Of a stretch of DNA of 64,000 bases, positions 21,196 through 34,548 are shown in pieces. How positions within the stretch are numbered: the first letter of the stretch is position 1; every line of letters starts with the position of its first letter. The translations under genes and the position numbers were made by a program. Origin of the DNA: Halocafeteria seosinensis (lineage: Eukaryota; Sar; Bigyra; Bicosoecida). Location: NCBI GenBank assembly GCA_001687465.1, contig LVLI01000263.1, forward strand, positions 62,001 to 126,000. The letters are read 5' to 3'. The notes under the pieces were generated by a model. The model was not told the origin of the DNA, searched no databases, and saw only the letters and a program-made list of their open reading frames with translations.

Positions 21196-22955
21196 TTAGT
21201 CTACTTCTTCAGCAATCGCCATACTGTGGTCTGCACCTGCTGCAACCTGTTTCACTCTCAATGCACTAAGACGGCGAACTTCGACAGGGTCAGCGCGATA
21301 AGCTGCGATACTCTCGATGTTGCCTTCGCGTCCCAATTGGCCATTTCTTCCACGTCCAATGGCAAGCACCCGGTTTTCTTCGGTAATATAGAGGATATGG
21401 CCGCCTCCAACTGCACAGTCGACAATCCTTTCCGATCGGAGATTATGGACAAGCTTCGGTAGTCCAACATTGTTGCGATCCCCATGTCCAAGTTGGGCCT
21501 GTTGATCGTAGAGTAGATGATGACTTGCAGAGTACTATGCAATTTGTTTTTGTTACCAACTTACATCGAAACCATATCCCCAGGTGTACACTGCGCCATC
21601 AGCGGATATAGCCACTGATGTGTTTCCTCCAGCGCGAATCTGAAAAAAACACTAAGCAACTGCAATTGTCTAACTATCCTATAACAGAAAACAACTCTGC
21701 TTTTCCTACCTTGTCAATCTTTACAGAGCCCAGATTCTTAACTTCCACAGGGGAGCGTTCATACCGCCTCCGAAACCCTTGGCCACACTGTCCATCATCA
21801 TCATCCCCGAAGACGTACACCTGCGTTTCAATTAAACATATGCATAGGTATTCCGTTGCTGACAACTCCTTGACCACAGTACACACTTTGCCATCTTCTA
21901 AAAGCACTAAGGTATGCTCGCCTCCGGCACTAATCTCCCTGGCCTTCTTCCCACCGAAGTCGATCTTAGTCGGGGACTTGACATTGGAGGTAGTACCTTG
22001 CCCACACTGGCCTTCATATTGCTGCCCAAATGCATACACTTCGCCCTCCGAAGTTAACGCGACAGTATGCGCTCGTCCACAAGAGACAGCGACAATCCTC
22101 TTGTCCTTGAGCTCCTCCACAACACCAGGAACACCAGGTTCAGCGTCTCTGAAAAAATGGAACGCAGTACCAATCATCATAAGTCCCTGTATTTTAGTGA
22201 AAACTTACTTTCGGCCTACCGCTCCTACGCGACACATTCTTCGTCCGCCGAAGGTCCACAGTTTACCATCTTCCGTAATAGCAGCCATATGAGTCTGCCC
22301 CACTGCCGCTCTAACCACTCTCCCCTGCAGCATTGAGTAGCTACCATGAAAAGAAGGAGTGGTATTTTTACCAGTCTCCTTGTGTCACCTACTTCAATTC
22401 CCTCCACCACGCGCGGTGTATCCTGGTTCGGAGCATCTATAGCTTCTCCAAATCCTAGTCTCGAGTCCCGTCCGCATCCAAACGTTAGCAACTCACCCTG
22501 AGTACGAATACATAGAGAAACTCCGTAAACATTGCGCGCGAATTGTACACCAAGGAATTCAAATATCATACATCTCGAGAAACAGCAGCAGAACTGATAG
22601 CATTTCCACCGGACACAATGTACTGCACATCCGAGTCCTGCAAGAACTGTATCCTACGAGGGGCTGTTTCGTCCTTTTCGGTGCCATGTCCGAGTTGTCC
22701 GAAAAGTCCGTACCCCCATGAGTAGACTTGGTTATTTCCTCGTTCCTCCTTCTGCCTGGAGAACATCAGCCCCGCCATCAAGGTTCCTGATATCCCTGCC
22801 GCAGCCGAAGAAGTTCCACTACTGCTACCATTGGAACCTCCACTGTTGAAAGCCGTCGTTATGAGACGCTGGTGTGTTCCATTTGTGTGTTGAAAGGCAG
22901 ATGAACGAGGAAGTGCCCTGAAGCACGTGTGCACAGTTCGCGCTGCCCTAAACAT
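21196..22955 (-). CDS. Mitochondrial RCC1-repeat protein (RCC1L/RUG3-like)
   Basis: Seven reverse-strand exons (22955-22572, 22497-22393, 22324-22209, 22148-21887, 21820-21710, 21639-21565, 21498-21196) give 451 residues. The first 60 residues are basic, Ser/Thr-rich and acid-poor, a probable mitochondrial presequence. They are followed by a full set of RCC1 blades: YSWGYGLFGQLGHG, LLTFGCGRDSRLGFG, LWTFGGRR, VYAFGQQYEGQCGQG, VYVFGDDDDGQCGQG, VYTWGYGFDAQLGHG and VLAIGRGRNGQLG. One seven-bladed propeller is expected. Mitochondrial RCC1 proteins such as animal RCC1L and plant RUG3 act in mitoribosome assembly or mitochondrial RNA processing; which role applies here is inference. Each intron (60-74 bases) falls between or within blades in frame. 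Confidence 0.85.
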
Positions 22956-24178
22956 TGTCGTCTATTACACGACCTCTACTCTAGGAAACACAGTAGTTTT
23001 TCTGTTTTTAGCCTCCGTTTGGTTGTGCACAAGAGGAAACAAACAAGAACGGTCTCGCTGCACACTCTCGCATTCCACGGCCTCGGGGGCAATGAAGTCA
23101 TGCGTACACTGTCGTCGACACACAATCCGGGCTTAGATCCCGGACGGGGAAAGATACATTGATACAACAGCATATGACACTCCACAATAGAGTGAACCAG
23201 GGTTGTCAGTGGGGGCCAACAGCGGCTAAACGTCCTATTTATGGGGAAACGTTTTTGATATTTTCTGGTATAATTCTACCGACGGTTGCTTTATTATAGA
23301 GGTTTGTGTTTCTCGTGAAGCTGGAGAATTCGCGCAACGAGGTGAGTGGCTGTGGATGATATTGACAACCCCCTCTGCATGAACAGCTTTGAACCATTGG
23401 AATCGATAGAAATACTCTATACTGGAGCATACCGAACATCCTTCCGAGTTGACCGTGGCTTTCAGGACCTAAATTATCGGTGGAGCCAATCACCCGCACT
23501 GACACATGTAAGAGCGCTCGGAGAAAGTAGGGGAGGCGTAGGCATTCGGTTCATTGGAGAGGGTCCTGGAACTCGGGATAGGGAAATTGTGTGTCTACAA
23601 CGATGGCAGCTATGCACGTCTCGTTTGATATTTGGGCTTGAGCGCTTTAATCTTGCCACTGCCACGTGGAAGAAGGTATAAGTGTGTCTGCGATTGTCCA
23701 GCAGTCCCCTGTGTGTCTAGAGGGAAGGAGAATCAGGATCAAATTTCGTAAGGGTTTCAATTGTCATGCTGGAATCTTAGGCTTTGAGGTGCTGCTGTTG
23801 GTTGCATGAGTTCATTTCCTGCCACCTTCAAGGATATTTTGACAGGTGGAGGCTCCGGTTTTCCGCAGTTGACTCCCTCCAGAACACGCTGGTGCATCTT
23901 GCATTTGAGTGATCGCATTGTTGTTTTATTCCCGTCTCGTACAATTCATTGGAAGATAGAGTGTTGTATAGAGAAAGCTGATCCGAGGCGGGGTCGTGTG
24001 TACGAGCCGTAAGGATGGTAAGAGTGGCTGCTGTTCTCATCCGGCCGACCGACTCCTGTTCATGCCAGTTGTTTCGCACTCCATAGCGTCGTGCCACAAA
24101 CTGTAATTTAATGTCGTTTATGTTCCATTGCAGAGCGGGTATTCCTCTTATTCAGGTACAAGCTGTATACCTTTTCCG
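22956..24178. promoter_or_regulatory. Divergent region with possible 5' leader intron of acetyl-CoA carboxylase
   Basis: About 1.2 kb between the reverse-strand RCC1-like gene and the carboxylase. A CGAG|GTGAGT donor at 23342 and a TTCCATTGCAG acceptor ending at 24133 could bound a 792-base leader intron just before the carboxylase ATG. No ATG-started frame through the acceptor was found, so the exon upstream would be non-coding. Open frames inside look random. Confidence 0.35.
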
Positions 24179-27100
24179 ATGGGTAACGATTCAGCAATAG
24201 CGCCTACGGGCCCCACGCCAGAGCCATTTTCTTCCGTAGATGACTACGTGAGCAAACTTGAGGGCACTCACCCCATCAAGCGAGTACTAATTGCCAACAA
24301 TGGCATTGCGGCGGTGAAAGCTATTCGATCTATCCGGAGGTTTGCCTACGAGACCTTTGGAAATGAACGAGAGGTAAGCGTGACATAATCAACTTGGCCG
24401 CTCTGGATCATACCTTGTTGGAATGATATTAATGTTGCAGATTCATTTCACAGTGATGACAACCGCTGATGATATCAAGGCCAATGCTGAGTATATTCGC
24501 ATGGCTGACGAGTTCGTGGAAGTACCTGGTGGTGCTAACAACAACAACTATGCCAATGTTCAGCGGATCATTGAAACAGCTGAGGCTGTGCATGCTGATG
24601 CGGTATGGGCCGGGTGGGGTCATGCCAGTGAGAATCCTCTCTTGCCAGAAACACTGAGCAAAACCGGGAAAATTGCATTCATCGGCCCGGATGGGAGGGC
24701 GATGCGAGCATTAGGGGATAAAATCGGTTCCACCATCATTGCTCAATCTGCGGGAGTTCCTACCATAGGATGGAATGCGGATGATGTCAGAGTTAATTAC
24801 AAGGAGACAGGACTGTCTCAACGTGTTCTCGATAACGCAAGTGTCAAATCTGTTGAAGAGGCGATGGAAGTTGCCGAGAAAATAGGGTATCCCTTGATGA
24901 TCAAGGCCTCGGAAGGTGGTGGAGGAAAGGGTATTAGGAAAGTCACATCTGTTGCTCAGGTGAAGGATGCTTTTCGACAAGTTCAGGCAGAACTGCCCGG
25001 CTCCCCTATTTTCATCATGAAATTAGTTAACAACGCACGCCACTTAGAGGTTCAATTACTTGCGGATAAGTACGGCGAAGCGATAGCGTTATCAGGCCGC
25101 GATTGCTCTGTACAGCGTCGCCACCAGAAGATTATAGAAGAAGGACCGGTACTGGCCGCTCCGCAAAGTGTCTTGAGACAAATGGAGGCCGCTGCGGTTA
25201 GTCTTGCTAAGGAAGTCGACTACTGCAATGCTGGGACCGTAGAATATCTCTTTCAAGATAGTGACGATTCGTTTGCGTTTTTGGAACTGAATCCTAGGTT
25301 GCAAGTGGAGCATCCAGTGACCGAAATGATCTCTGGGGTTAACCTCCCAGCATGCCAGCTCCAAGTGGCCATGGGGATTCCCATGCATCGCATACCAGAT
25401 ATCCGACGGCTATATGGGCAGTCGCTCCTGGGAACGTCGAGAATCGACTTTGGAAATGAAAAGCAGCAAATGCCCGGTGGTCATGTAATTGCCTCTCGAA
25501 TTACAGCGGAAAACCCTGACAGTGGCTTTCAGCCAACATCAGGTGCTGTAACTGAAGTAAATTTTAGGTCAACACCTGATGTTTGGGGATATTTCTCTGT
25601 CGATAGTTCTGGTAGGGTACACGAGTATGCGGATAGTCAAATCGGTCATTTGTTTAGTTGGGGACAAAATCGTGAGATAGCCAGAAGAAACATGTGCCTC
25701 GCTCTCAAAGAACTGTCAATCCGAGGCGATATTCGAACTACGACTGAATACTTGATTGGTATGATGGAGACGGAAGATTTTCGGCAAAACAGAATAAGCA
25801 CGGAATGGTTGGATCGCAGAATCTCAGAGAATATACAAACTGATAAACCGCGGCCTTTGCTGGTTGCGGTCATTGGTGCCGTCGTGCGAGGCTACCGCGC
25901 AATACAAGCCCGAGTGAACGACTACGTTGACTGTTTGGAACGAGGGCAGACCCCGTCTAGCGATCTTGTTTCGGTGGACGAGGATGTTGAACTTATTTAC
26001 GACAACGTTAAGTATGAGATGAGGACTACACTTTCCGGACCGAATACCGTAACAGTTACGGTGAATGGATCCTACATTCAAATTGATCTGCGCGTTCTCT
26101 CTGACGGAGGCATGCTTATTCTTTTAGACGGAAAGAGCCATCTTACCTATGCCACCGAGGAAGCGACTGGCTTGCGACTACTACTTAACGGAGCGACTTG
26201 CATGTTTTCCAAGGAGTATGATCCAACTCAACTACGTGTTTCCATGAGTGGCAAGCTGTCTCGTTACCTCGTTGACGATCAACAACACGTGGAAGCGAAT
26301 CAGGCGTATGCTGAAATTGAAGTCATGAAGATGTACATGCAACTTGTGGCACCAGAATCTGGCACTATGTCTCTAATTAAACCGGAAGGGAGCATTTTGG
26401 AGCCTGGAGAGCTGTTGGCTACTGTAGAACTCGATGACCCCGGTAAAGTTCGACGGAGCGAGCGGTTCTCTGGAACTCTGCCTACGCAATGGGATGCTAA
26501 AGCAGCGACTGGCGATTTCGGCTCCGGTGACTCTTTCGGAGCTGTCAATGCGGTCACTGGTTATCGCAAGGCGAATACTGTAGCTAGAAGTGCAATTAAC
26601 ATTCTGGAAGCTGCTCTTGACGGATACAAGGTTCCCGATGCGAGAGTAAAAGACGCTCTCATGGAGCGGGATTTGGCGTTTTGCAACCCTCACTTGCCTT
26701 TGCTAGAGTTTGAAGAGCTACTTTTCGTTCTCTCTTCAAGACTCCCTACCGAGCTCTCCCGGAAACTCACGAAACTAGTGTCAGACCATAAAGCTAATTT
26801 GAAAGGGAAAACTTTCCAGCAGTCACACAAAAAAGTATTCCCCCGTCACCCAACTGAGTTGGACTTGACTGCAGTCAAGCACATGTTGAATGAAACAGCT
26901 ACCTCAATGCAGCAGAAGGAAAGGGATGTATTTCAAAGCGTTGTGCAGCCGCTTTATGACCTCATCGAGAAATATAGCAACGGGGTAGCGGGCGCTAACC
27001 GAAAATGCCTCGTTGATCTAGTGAAACGATTCCTTAACGTGGAGACATTGTGGGGAGGCACCAAGTCAGAATCACAAAATTATGATGATACGCCGCTGTT

Positions 27101-30100
27101 ATCCGGCAGAGCTAATGCAACTGACAGGGAAGGAAAGCAAGATGAAGATGTTATTGCGCAATTGCGGACTGCCTTTTCGGGAAAAGGAAACTGCGATGAC
27201 TCTACAGACGCAAGGGCCTTCTTCGGCGACGAGCCATCTGACTCAAGCCTGAGAAGAGTATATTCTCTGTGTAGAGCACATCATCACCTAAAATCTCGAT
27301 CGAAGGTACTAATTGAGATACTTGATCGCATCTTTTACGAAATTGATGCACTGAAGGCATGCAAGCTCCATGAAAAATCTGTTCGAAAGCGTGGTGATTC
27401 TTACTTCACTGAGAATAGCCTCGAGACAGACTTCTTTGACCGGCAAGAAACGGGTTCTCCTCTGACCGGATACGAAGAAGAAGAGCGTGCATTGCATGAT
27501 CTTGCAGAGTTACGTGGTGTGCAATACGCCGAAGTAACCCTAGAAGCTAGACAGATCCTGATCAGAGCACAACAGCCGTCGACAACAGAGCGTATGGTTA
27601 GTGTTGAGAAGGTGCTGCGCCAGACGAATCTGAGCCGAGAGTCATACTTGAATTCAGGGGACGATGGAGCTTCTCCCGTTGGGGACGAAGTAGCTTCCAA
27701 GGCTGACCCGTTGATCAGCCTGTTGAACTATGAGCAGCCTATGATTGACATCCTTTTCGCGTATTTCGCTCACCCAGAAATGGCACTGAGAAAGTGTGCC
27801 TTAGAAGTCTATGTCCGCAGGCTTTACAGGGCCTACGAGATACAGAATTTGGAAGTTAAAGATTCGGAGCAGGTGTCGCCCGGGGATGCTCCAATGCTGT
27901 TGGCCAAGTGGTTCTTTTCTTCTAACTCCCAGCGATCTCGGAGCTCGGTTGCGAATGTGTCAAGTGAGACACGGGGTCAGTACGGAAGTTATGGATCCAA
28001 TTTTGCCGGAATTACACCCACTGATTCTTTTGATGACTTGGCGTCAGTTTCGTCGCAGCGAAGCCGGCGCTCAGCCAGTAGTGTCGCTCGGCGTTCTGTC
28101 TCGGGGCCACACGTTGAAGGCGTGTCTCCGAAAGATCAGCGAATTGGTGTAATCGCGGTATTGGCGAACATTGAGCAAATCGAGAAGTCTTTAGAAACTA
28201 CGCTGGCGGCTTTCAAATCATCTGCTGTGTCGTCAACTTCTGAAGAACCAAGACACGTGCTCCATTTTGGGCTTCTGGAACGTCCTAGCATGGATCTAGA
28301 CAGCGCCGACGAAGTTTCGACTTCAGAGGGTGATTCGAAGGTGGCTCAGTATCTGCAGAACTTCATGGAACCCTTTAAAAGAAAACTGAAAGATGCAGGA
28401 GTGCGTCGAATAACTTTTCTCATACCAAACATTGGACAAGGGGTAAAACAGAACTCTAAGGGGTTGAACGCAGATACTGGAGGAAGAATGGTCAATTTGT
28501 TCGACGAAAGCGATTGGGAGGTATTGCCTCCTCTTGATAAAGTAAAGGGGAGGTACGAACAGGGCTTGAAGCTTTCGGCTATTGCTGCCTCATTTTACTC
28601 TTGTAGTCAGGCACTTGGACAAAATATTGACCTCTATTCCGTTGGCGTCTCCGAAGGGGAGGGTTCCTCTGCGCCCTGGCAGCTGGTGGGGTTCCCAAGA
28701 ATTTACACGCTACGATCCGCAGAAGACTTTGCGGAGGATTCCACTGTTCGGCACATTGAGCCCCCGCTATCAGGCTACTTGGAGCTTCGTCGTCTACGTA
28801 ATTTCAACGTTCGATTGGTCCCTACGCCTAACCGAAGCATTCACGTGTACGAGGCCGTGCCGAAACCCGATCGCGGAAAGCAAGAGTTGGCTCGTGGTGT
28901 ACCGCGCAAGCGTTATTTCGTACGGGCCATTGTACGCCAGACTGCCCGACTTTCAACTCTCTCTGCGGTGGAAGAGCAATTTCCTGGGCCGGAAAGGATG
29001 TTTGTGGATGCTTTAGACGCTTTGGATATAGCAATGGGTGACTCGCTTCAGAATACACGCACCCCAGTTGGTGGCAATCATATTTTCCTCAATGTATTGC
29101 CAACGGCGCAAGTGCATCCGGAATACGTAGAGTCAGTTATCCGTCGGCTTGCGAAGAGGTATTCAGAACGCCTACGTCGGAGTCGCGTCAGTCAAGTGGA
29201 ATTCAAGGTCAACGCACAATTTAAGGTCGGTGGTCCCATTGTCCCTGTGCGGCTTGTGAGCAGCAACCCTACGGGATACGTCTTGCGCGTGGACACATAT
29301 GTGGAAACTCAGCCTCATGCGGGTGGTCACTCAACTCCAATATTTACCGCAGTTCCTTCGACGAAGATGTTCCTGGAGGAGAGTACGACTGATACGGGCG
29401 ATGTTGAGGGCCCATACGGGCAGAGCCACCTGCCGCCGTTGCCTGGATCAAAGGAAAGTATGTTGGGGAGTATACTTCGTCACGGACAGCTTCCGACACA
29501 GTCTGGGATGTGGAGCGAAGGCAGAGGCTCGGAACGCGAAAGGAGTCATGTAGCCTCCGAGCAAAAAGGGGAGCTCGACGGGAAGCCTATAAGTACGCCT
29601 TACCCGGTTGCTACGGCTTTTGAAGCCAAAAGGGCACTCGCAGCTGCCATTAGCGATACTCTCTGGTGCTACGATTTTATTGAGCTGTTTGAACGGGCCT
29701 TGGAGCAAAAATGGTATCGTTATGAAAAACAGCGCAGAAGCGATGTTTCGAACGCATCTCATCCTACTGTCAGACGTCCTCAGCAAATACTTAAGGCGAC
29801 AGAACTCGTCTTGAAGAAGACCGGAGGTACAAACAAGTACCAAAGGGAAAGGAAGCAGGCTGATTCCAGTAGTGTCGCAAGCTCGCCCGGGATGAAACGC
29901 AACTATAGTGACATCTTTGCCAACGAAATGGGTGCTCCTCCTGCGACGAGTGGCAGAAGAGTGGCCAATAATTCAAACGGAAAAGAAACGATTCAAGAAG
30001 TGGATGAAAGTGCAGACTCCACCCCCAAGAGTCCCATCGAAGGTAAAAAATCGTTTGCAGGAAACGTGTCTGTGAATTCGGAATCCGAAGATATTGACCA

Positions 30101-32510
30101 TTCAGAATATGAATTGGTGCTCGAAGATCGGCCTCCTGGAGAAAACGACATTGGCATGGTTGCTTGGCATGTAAAACTGTTTACTCCTACCCACCCAGAA
30201 GAAAGCGGGGGCCGTGATCTTGTAATTATTGCCAATGACATCACTCATAGGGCCGGTAGCTTTGGAACTAAGGAGGATCGCCTCTTCCGTCTCGCAACAG
30301 AGTACGCTCGACAACTGGGTATTCCCCGAATATACCTTGCCGCAAACTCTGGTGCCAGAATTGGTCTCGCTGAGGAAGTCAAGTCGTGTTTCCGGGTTGA
30401 ATGGATAGACCGAAACGACCCCTCTAAAGGTTACAAATACTTGTACTTGAGTGAGGATGACTACGAGAGGCTCTCGAAACAAAACTCAGTGAATGCCGCG
30501 AGGCACGAGACTCCAGACGGAGAAGTACACTACGTAATACAGGATATCATTGGTAAAGAGCCGGATCTTGGTGTGGAAAATTTGCGCGGCTCCGGCACAA
30601 TTGCAGGTGAAACCGCCAAAGCTTATCATGACATATTCACATTGACTTATGTAACCGGAAGGAGTGTCGGCATTGGTGCGTATTTGGTTCGTCTAGGGCA
30701 GCGCGTAATACAAAAGAGTGGGTCAGCCCCAATTCTATTGACGGGATATCAAGCACTGAATAAACTGATAGGCAACCAAGTTTACACGAGCAATTTGCAA
30801 CTCGGTGGACCTAAGGTTATGTATTCAAACGGTGTGAGTCACGAGGTTGTGAACGACGACCTAGATGGAATAATTTCGATCTTGAACTGGCTAAGCTTCA
30901 TTCCTAAGAGTAATAATTCGTCCCTTCCTATCTCTGCAATGCCCCCAGGCGAGACTGTGGAGCGCCCAATTGACGTCTTTCCTCCCAAAGACAGTACCAT
31001 GGATCCTCGTTACTTACTTACTGGTGTTAAGGAGCCGCTGTCAACGGAGTCTCCCGACGGTTCCAAGTTCCGAGGAGGTTTCTTTGATAAGAACTCCTTC
31101 GTGGAGAGTCTTTCTGGCTGGGCACGAACAGTGATCGTTGGACGCGCGAGGCTGGGTGGAATTCCAATGGGAACCATTATTCCGGAAACCCGAACTGTTA
31201 GCTCTACAATCCCGGCAGATCCAGCTATGCCATCCTCCCATGAAACTGTTACAACCCAAGCTGGACAAGTTTGGTACCCGGATAGCGCGTTCAAGACCAG
31301 TCAAGCTATCCAAGACTTCAACCGTGAGGGGTTACCGCTCATGATTTTTGCTAATTGGCGAGGGTTTAGCGGTGGCCAGCGTGACATGTTTGACCAGGTA
31401 TTGAAGTTTGGAAGCTACATAGTGGATGCTCTTGTTAACTACAAGCATCCAGTCTTTGTTTACATCCCCCCTCTTGGCGAACTCCGAGGTGGAGCATGGG
31501 TCGTGGTTGACCCGACGATCAACCAAACGAACATGGAAATGTACTCCGAACCTACTGGACGCGGTGGCGTTCTCGAACCGTCTGGGGCCGCCTCGATAAA
31601 ATTTCGGGAATCGGATATCAAAGCAACTGCGCATCGTCTCGACAGTAAACTTCGAGATCTCGACAGCAAGCTTGACGAAGCGAGCAAAAATAACCAGAAG
31701 GATGAGATCTCTCGCATTAAGCAAGAAATTAACAAGAGGGAGCAACTGCTCCAGTCAACGTATCTTCAGATTTCTCATTCGTTCGCAGATTTGCATGACA
31801 CCCCAGGTCGCATGCATTCGAAGGGCGTAATCCGTGACATAATCCCGTGGGAAAGAGCAAGATCTTTTTTCTATTGGAGACTGCGACGCAGGATGGCTGA
31901 GTTCGCTTTAAATGATCGCCTTCTCCGCGCTGCCCCACAGCTTAAGAGTCACCAAGCAACCGACATCATTAAGATGTGGTTCTCGCAGCATATCATGTCT
32001 ACTGGAGGGAACGCAAGTGCCTTGTGGGAGAATGACACATCGGTGCTTCGGTGGTTGGCTAATAGTCGGGATGTGCTGGAGATGAGAGCTCGAGAATTAC
32101 AGCGTGAGAGTGTTAGCGAACAAGTACTGGAGCTCGGTACACAGGATCCGTATGCTGTTGTATCGGGTATATTGGCTATGCTTCAACATCTTCCAGCAGA
32201 CAAAAAAGAAGCAACGCTGGGAGCTTTGAGGCGAGCCGTGCTTTTCGATGATTCCAGCCACAATCCGTTCGGGTCATCTGGTATTCAGCAGGCCCGGGGA
32301 GAGAGCAATTTTATGGCTCAGCAGCGGGACATTGGTTCCTATTCCCTTGGGGAATCACCTTACAACTACTACTCCCGTCCCCCTGCTCCACCTGGTCAGT
32401 CCCAAGATTTGCGTGACAACTTATACATGGGTTTTAGTAGTCAGGGAAATGTGGAGGCATCGTCTCGCTCAGTAGAATCTAGAGACTCGAGCGACAAGAT
32501 AGTCTTCTAA
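24179..32510 (+). CDS. ACC1: Multidomain acetyl-CoA carboxylase
   Basis: Homomeric eukaryotic enzyme that makes malonyl-CoA for fatty-acid synthesis and elongation. Two exons (24179-24373, 24441-32510) give 2754 residues, longer than the usual 2200-2350. Biotin carboxylase occupies about residues 45-550 (VLIANNGIAAVKAIRS; ATP-grasp GGGGKGI near 225; FLELNPRLQVEHPVTE). The biotin carrier motif EVMKM places the biotinylated lysine at about 695. A long central region follows. The carboxyltransferase runs from about 1950 (GMVAWHV, IANDITHRAGSFG), with GSGTIAGETAKAYHDIFTLT near 2115 and FANWRGFSGGQRDM near 2370. Extra length comes from Ser/Arg-rich linkers, for example around nucleotides 27930-28130 and 29480-30090, and a Pro/Ser/Tyr-rich C-terminal tail. 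No transit peptide is visible at the chosen start, so a cytosolic form is likely. All catalytic motifs are intact. Confidence 0.96.
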
Positions 32511-33048
32511 GTTATCGCATACCATGGTAAATTTTTGTTATTCCTTTATCAATACATATCACCCCTTCCACTACCGGCATGCGTAGAAGCCCCTGTCGCT
32601 TCATCCCTAATCCCGCACGTTCGCTTGCGCTGCCCGTGTTGAGGTATCGAGGTACAATGGCGGGCGATTCTAGTCCCGGTACTAAATTCACTCCACATAA
32701 CCTGAATTGACACCAAAGGAAAGTGTGATCCGGCTACGTAACTTTGTCGTTGACTTCCACGTGTTGTGAAGTTGGTCACGGGTGTTCGTGGTGTGCATGA
32801 GGAGTAGCTCCCATCAATGCTGGGGTTCGTTTTGATCTGCTTTTCCCCCTGTTTGTGTGATGGTTAACAAGGTTCTTTCATAGGGACCTGGTTCATTTCC
32901 CGTGGGGGATCATTTTGACAGTGCCCCGTCGTGGACAATGAAGCACTGACGCAGGAGCAGCAGCGATTCAGGAAGTGCAAGCTACCAGCAAAGCCCGTGC
33001 ATTTCATCGTTTATTTTTTTCTCGGGGGGTATCTCTGTACCGTGCAGA
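32511..33048. other. Spacer between carboxylase and carrier genes
   Basis: About 540 bases with no supported gene. It contains the carboxylase 3' end and carrier promoter. A pyrimidine-rich stretch ending GTGCAG just before the carrier ATG (33049) may be the acceptor of a leader intron. Confidence 0.35.
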
Positions 33049-34100
33049 ATGGACTCACATTGGCACTTTGTGGCTGGAGCCCTCGGGGGTGCTGTGGCAG
33101 CCACAGTCACTTGCCCTCTGGAAGTTGTGAAAACGAGGCTTCAGTCATCTACTGCTCAGAGACTTCCCCTTCATACGATTTTCAAGAATATCGTTAAACA
33201 AGAAGGAGGACGGGCCCTTTTCCGGGGATTAGGTGCTACTGTGGCTGGAGTAGGACCGGCACGAGCTACGTACTTTGGTACATACAATATCTGCAAAACT
33301 AACTTCCCCGGCGAAGGAAGTCTCTTGCACCTAGTGTCGGCAGCTACGGCTGGAATGGTAACCTCAACAGGTATGTGAACTCGTTTTTCTATTTAACTAC
33401 ACTCGGGTTTGAAATGCGTTGTATTTTCTTTGACATCTGGATTGACTGTTCTGTCTCGGGTGTATGCTCCCTTGGTGCAGTAACGAGTCCGATCTGGGTG
33501 GTGAAAACGCGGCTGCAACTCCAACGAAATCCTCTCAGGGAGAAACCTGCAGAAACTGGTGCTCAGACGACAGTCAAATCTTCTAGTACTACCAGTACTA
33601 AACCATACAAAGGAATTTTTGATGCTTTCAAGACTGTCTACAGGGAGGAAGGTGCTCGTGGGTATTTCAAAGGTCTATCCGCAAGTTACTTGGGTGTCAG
33701 CGAGACGATCATCCAGTTTGTACTTTATGAGAAGCTCAAAAAGCTAGCATTGAAAAGATACCACAGTAAACTACACGAAGATGATGTGTGGAAGGCACAA
33801 AACTCTGGGAAGAGGATCGAAGACGAATCATTACCGTCCCTGTGGGCTCTAGGAATGGGGTCCTGCGCGAAACTGTTTGCATCGAGTTGTACTTATCCAC
33901 ATGAGGTTTTACGAACAAGACTAAGGGAACAGCGCCATCGTCATATTTACAAAGGCATTACAACAATATTTGCTGAGATAATTAAATTCGAAGGAGTAAG
34001 AGGCTTGTATGGTGGCATTGGTCCCCATCTGCTGCGTACTGTACCCAACGCGGGAATATTATTCTTCGTAGTGGAACTTGTCGTTGGAGGGGAGGTCTGA
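33049..34100 (+). CDS. Mitochondrial carrier, pyrimidine nucleotide type (SLC25A33/36, Rim2)
   Basis: Two exons (33049-33370, 33481-34100; intron 110 bases) give 313 residues, normal for the SLC25 family. Three tandem repeats carry the carrier signature: PLEVVKTRLQ, PIWVVKTRLQ and PHEVLRTRLRE. The second repeat contains ASYLGVSETIIQFVLYEKLK and the third ends with GIGPHLLRTVPNAGILFFVVELVV. The [SP]-I-W-V-V-K-T-R-L-Q and SYxGxSExxIxFxxYE patterns with YPHEVxRTRLRE are characteristic of SLC25A33/SLC25A36 and yeast Rim2, which exchange pyrimidine nucleotides across the inner membrane. Six transmembrane helices are expected. The linker after repeat 2's start is long and Ser/Thr-rich. Direction and exact nucleotide are not decidable from sequence. 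Confidence 0.9.
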
Positions 34101-34106
34101 AAAACA

Positions 34107-34548
34107 ATGCATAAAAGGCTTACTGTCACAAAGAAAGAAGAGCGACCCCGGAAGCTTCTTCCATCTTGGTTTGTTGAACTTCTTACTGATAGGCGGAACA
34201 TCCTTCCACCTTCACTGATTTTGCGAAACGCATATCAAGACATAAAGTTGAGGATGTTTGACAGCCGCGAAGCAGCACCCAAGAATATTTCAAAGCCCAT
34301 CAAGGGGAACGTGAGTCTCTATCTGGTATACTTGTATGGTATGATGATACTTCCAAAAAGACGACGACGTTAGTCCTGCCGCGAAGTATGGCGAACCCTG
34401 GCAACAAAGGGGAACGGACCTCTTCTTTGTCAAGGCACCTTCTGTTTTGGTTAGTTTTGGTAGAAACCATGTAGCTCTGGAGCTGTGCTCTAATTGTCTC
34501 TTGAGGTTAGACAATTTCTTAGATTCTCTAATTGACTCTAAAGTCTAG
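34107..34548 (+). CDS. Doubtful two-exon small gene
   Basis: Exons 34107-34310 and 34387-34548 with a 76-base intron would encode 121 residues in consistent phase. The donor is GTGAGT, but the acceptor ends AAG rather than the CAG used almost everywhere else here. The product is basic at the N-terminus and contains WFVELLTDRR, then GTDLFFVKAPSVLVSFG and a CSNCLLRL pair of cysteines. No family is recognised. The ATG lies only six bases after the carrier stop, so this may simply be carrier 3' untranslated sequence. Confidence 0.22.

Noticed and set aside
23346-23681. 111-residue frame upstream of acetyl-CoA carboxylase
   Set aside because: Composition looks random, and it lies within the possible leader intron.
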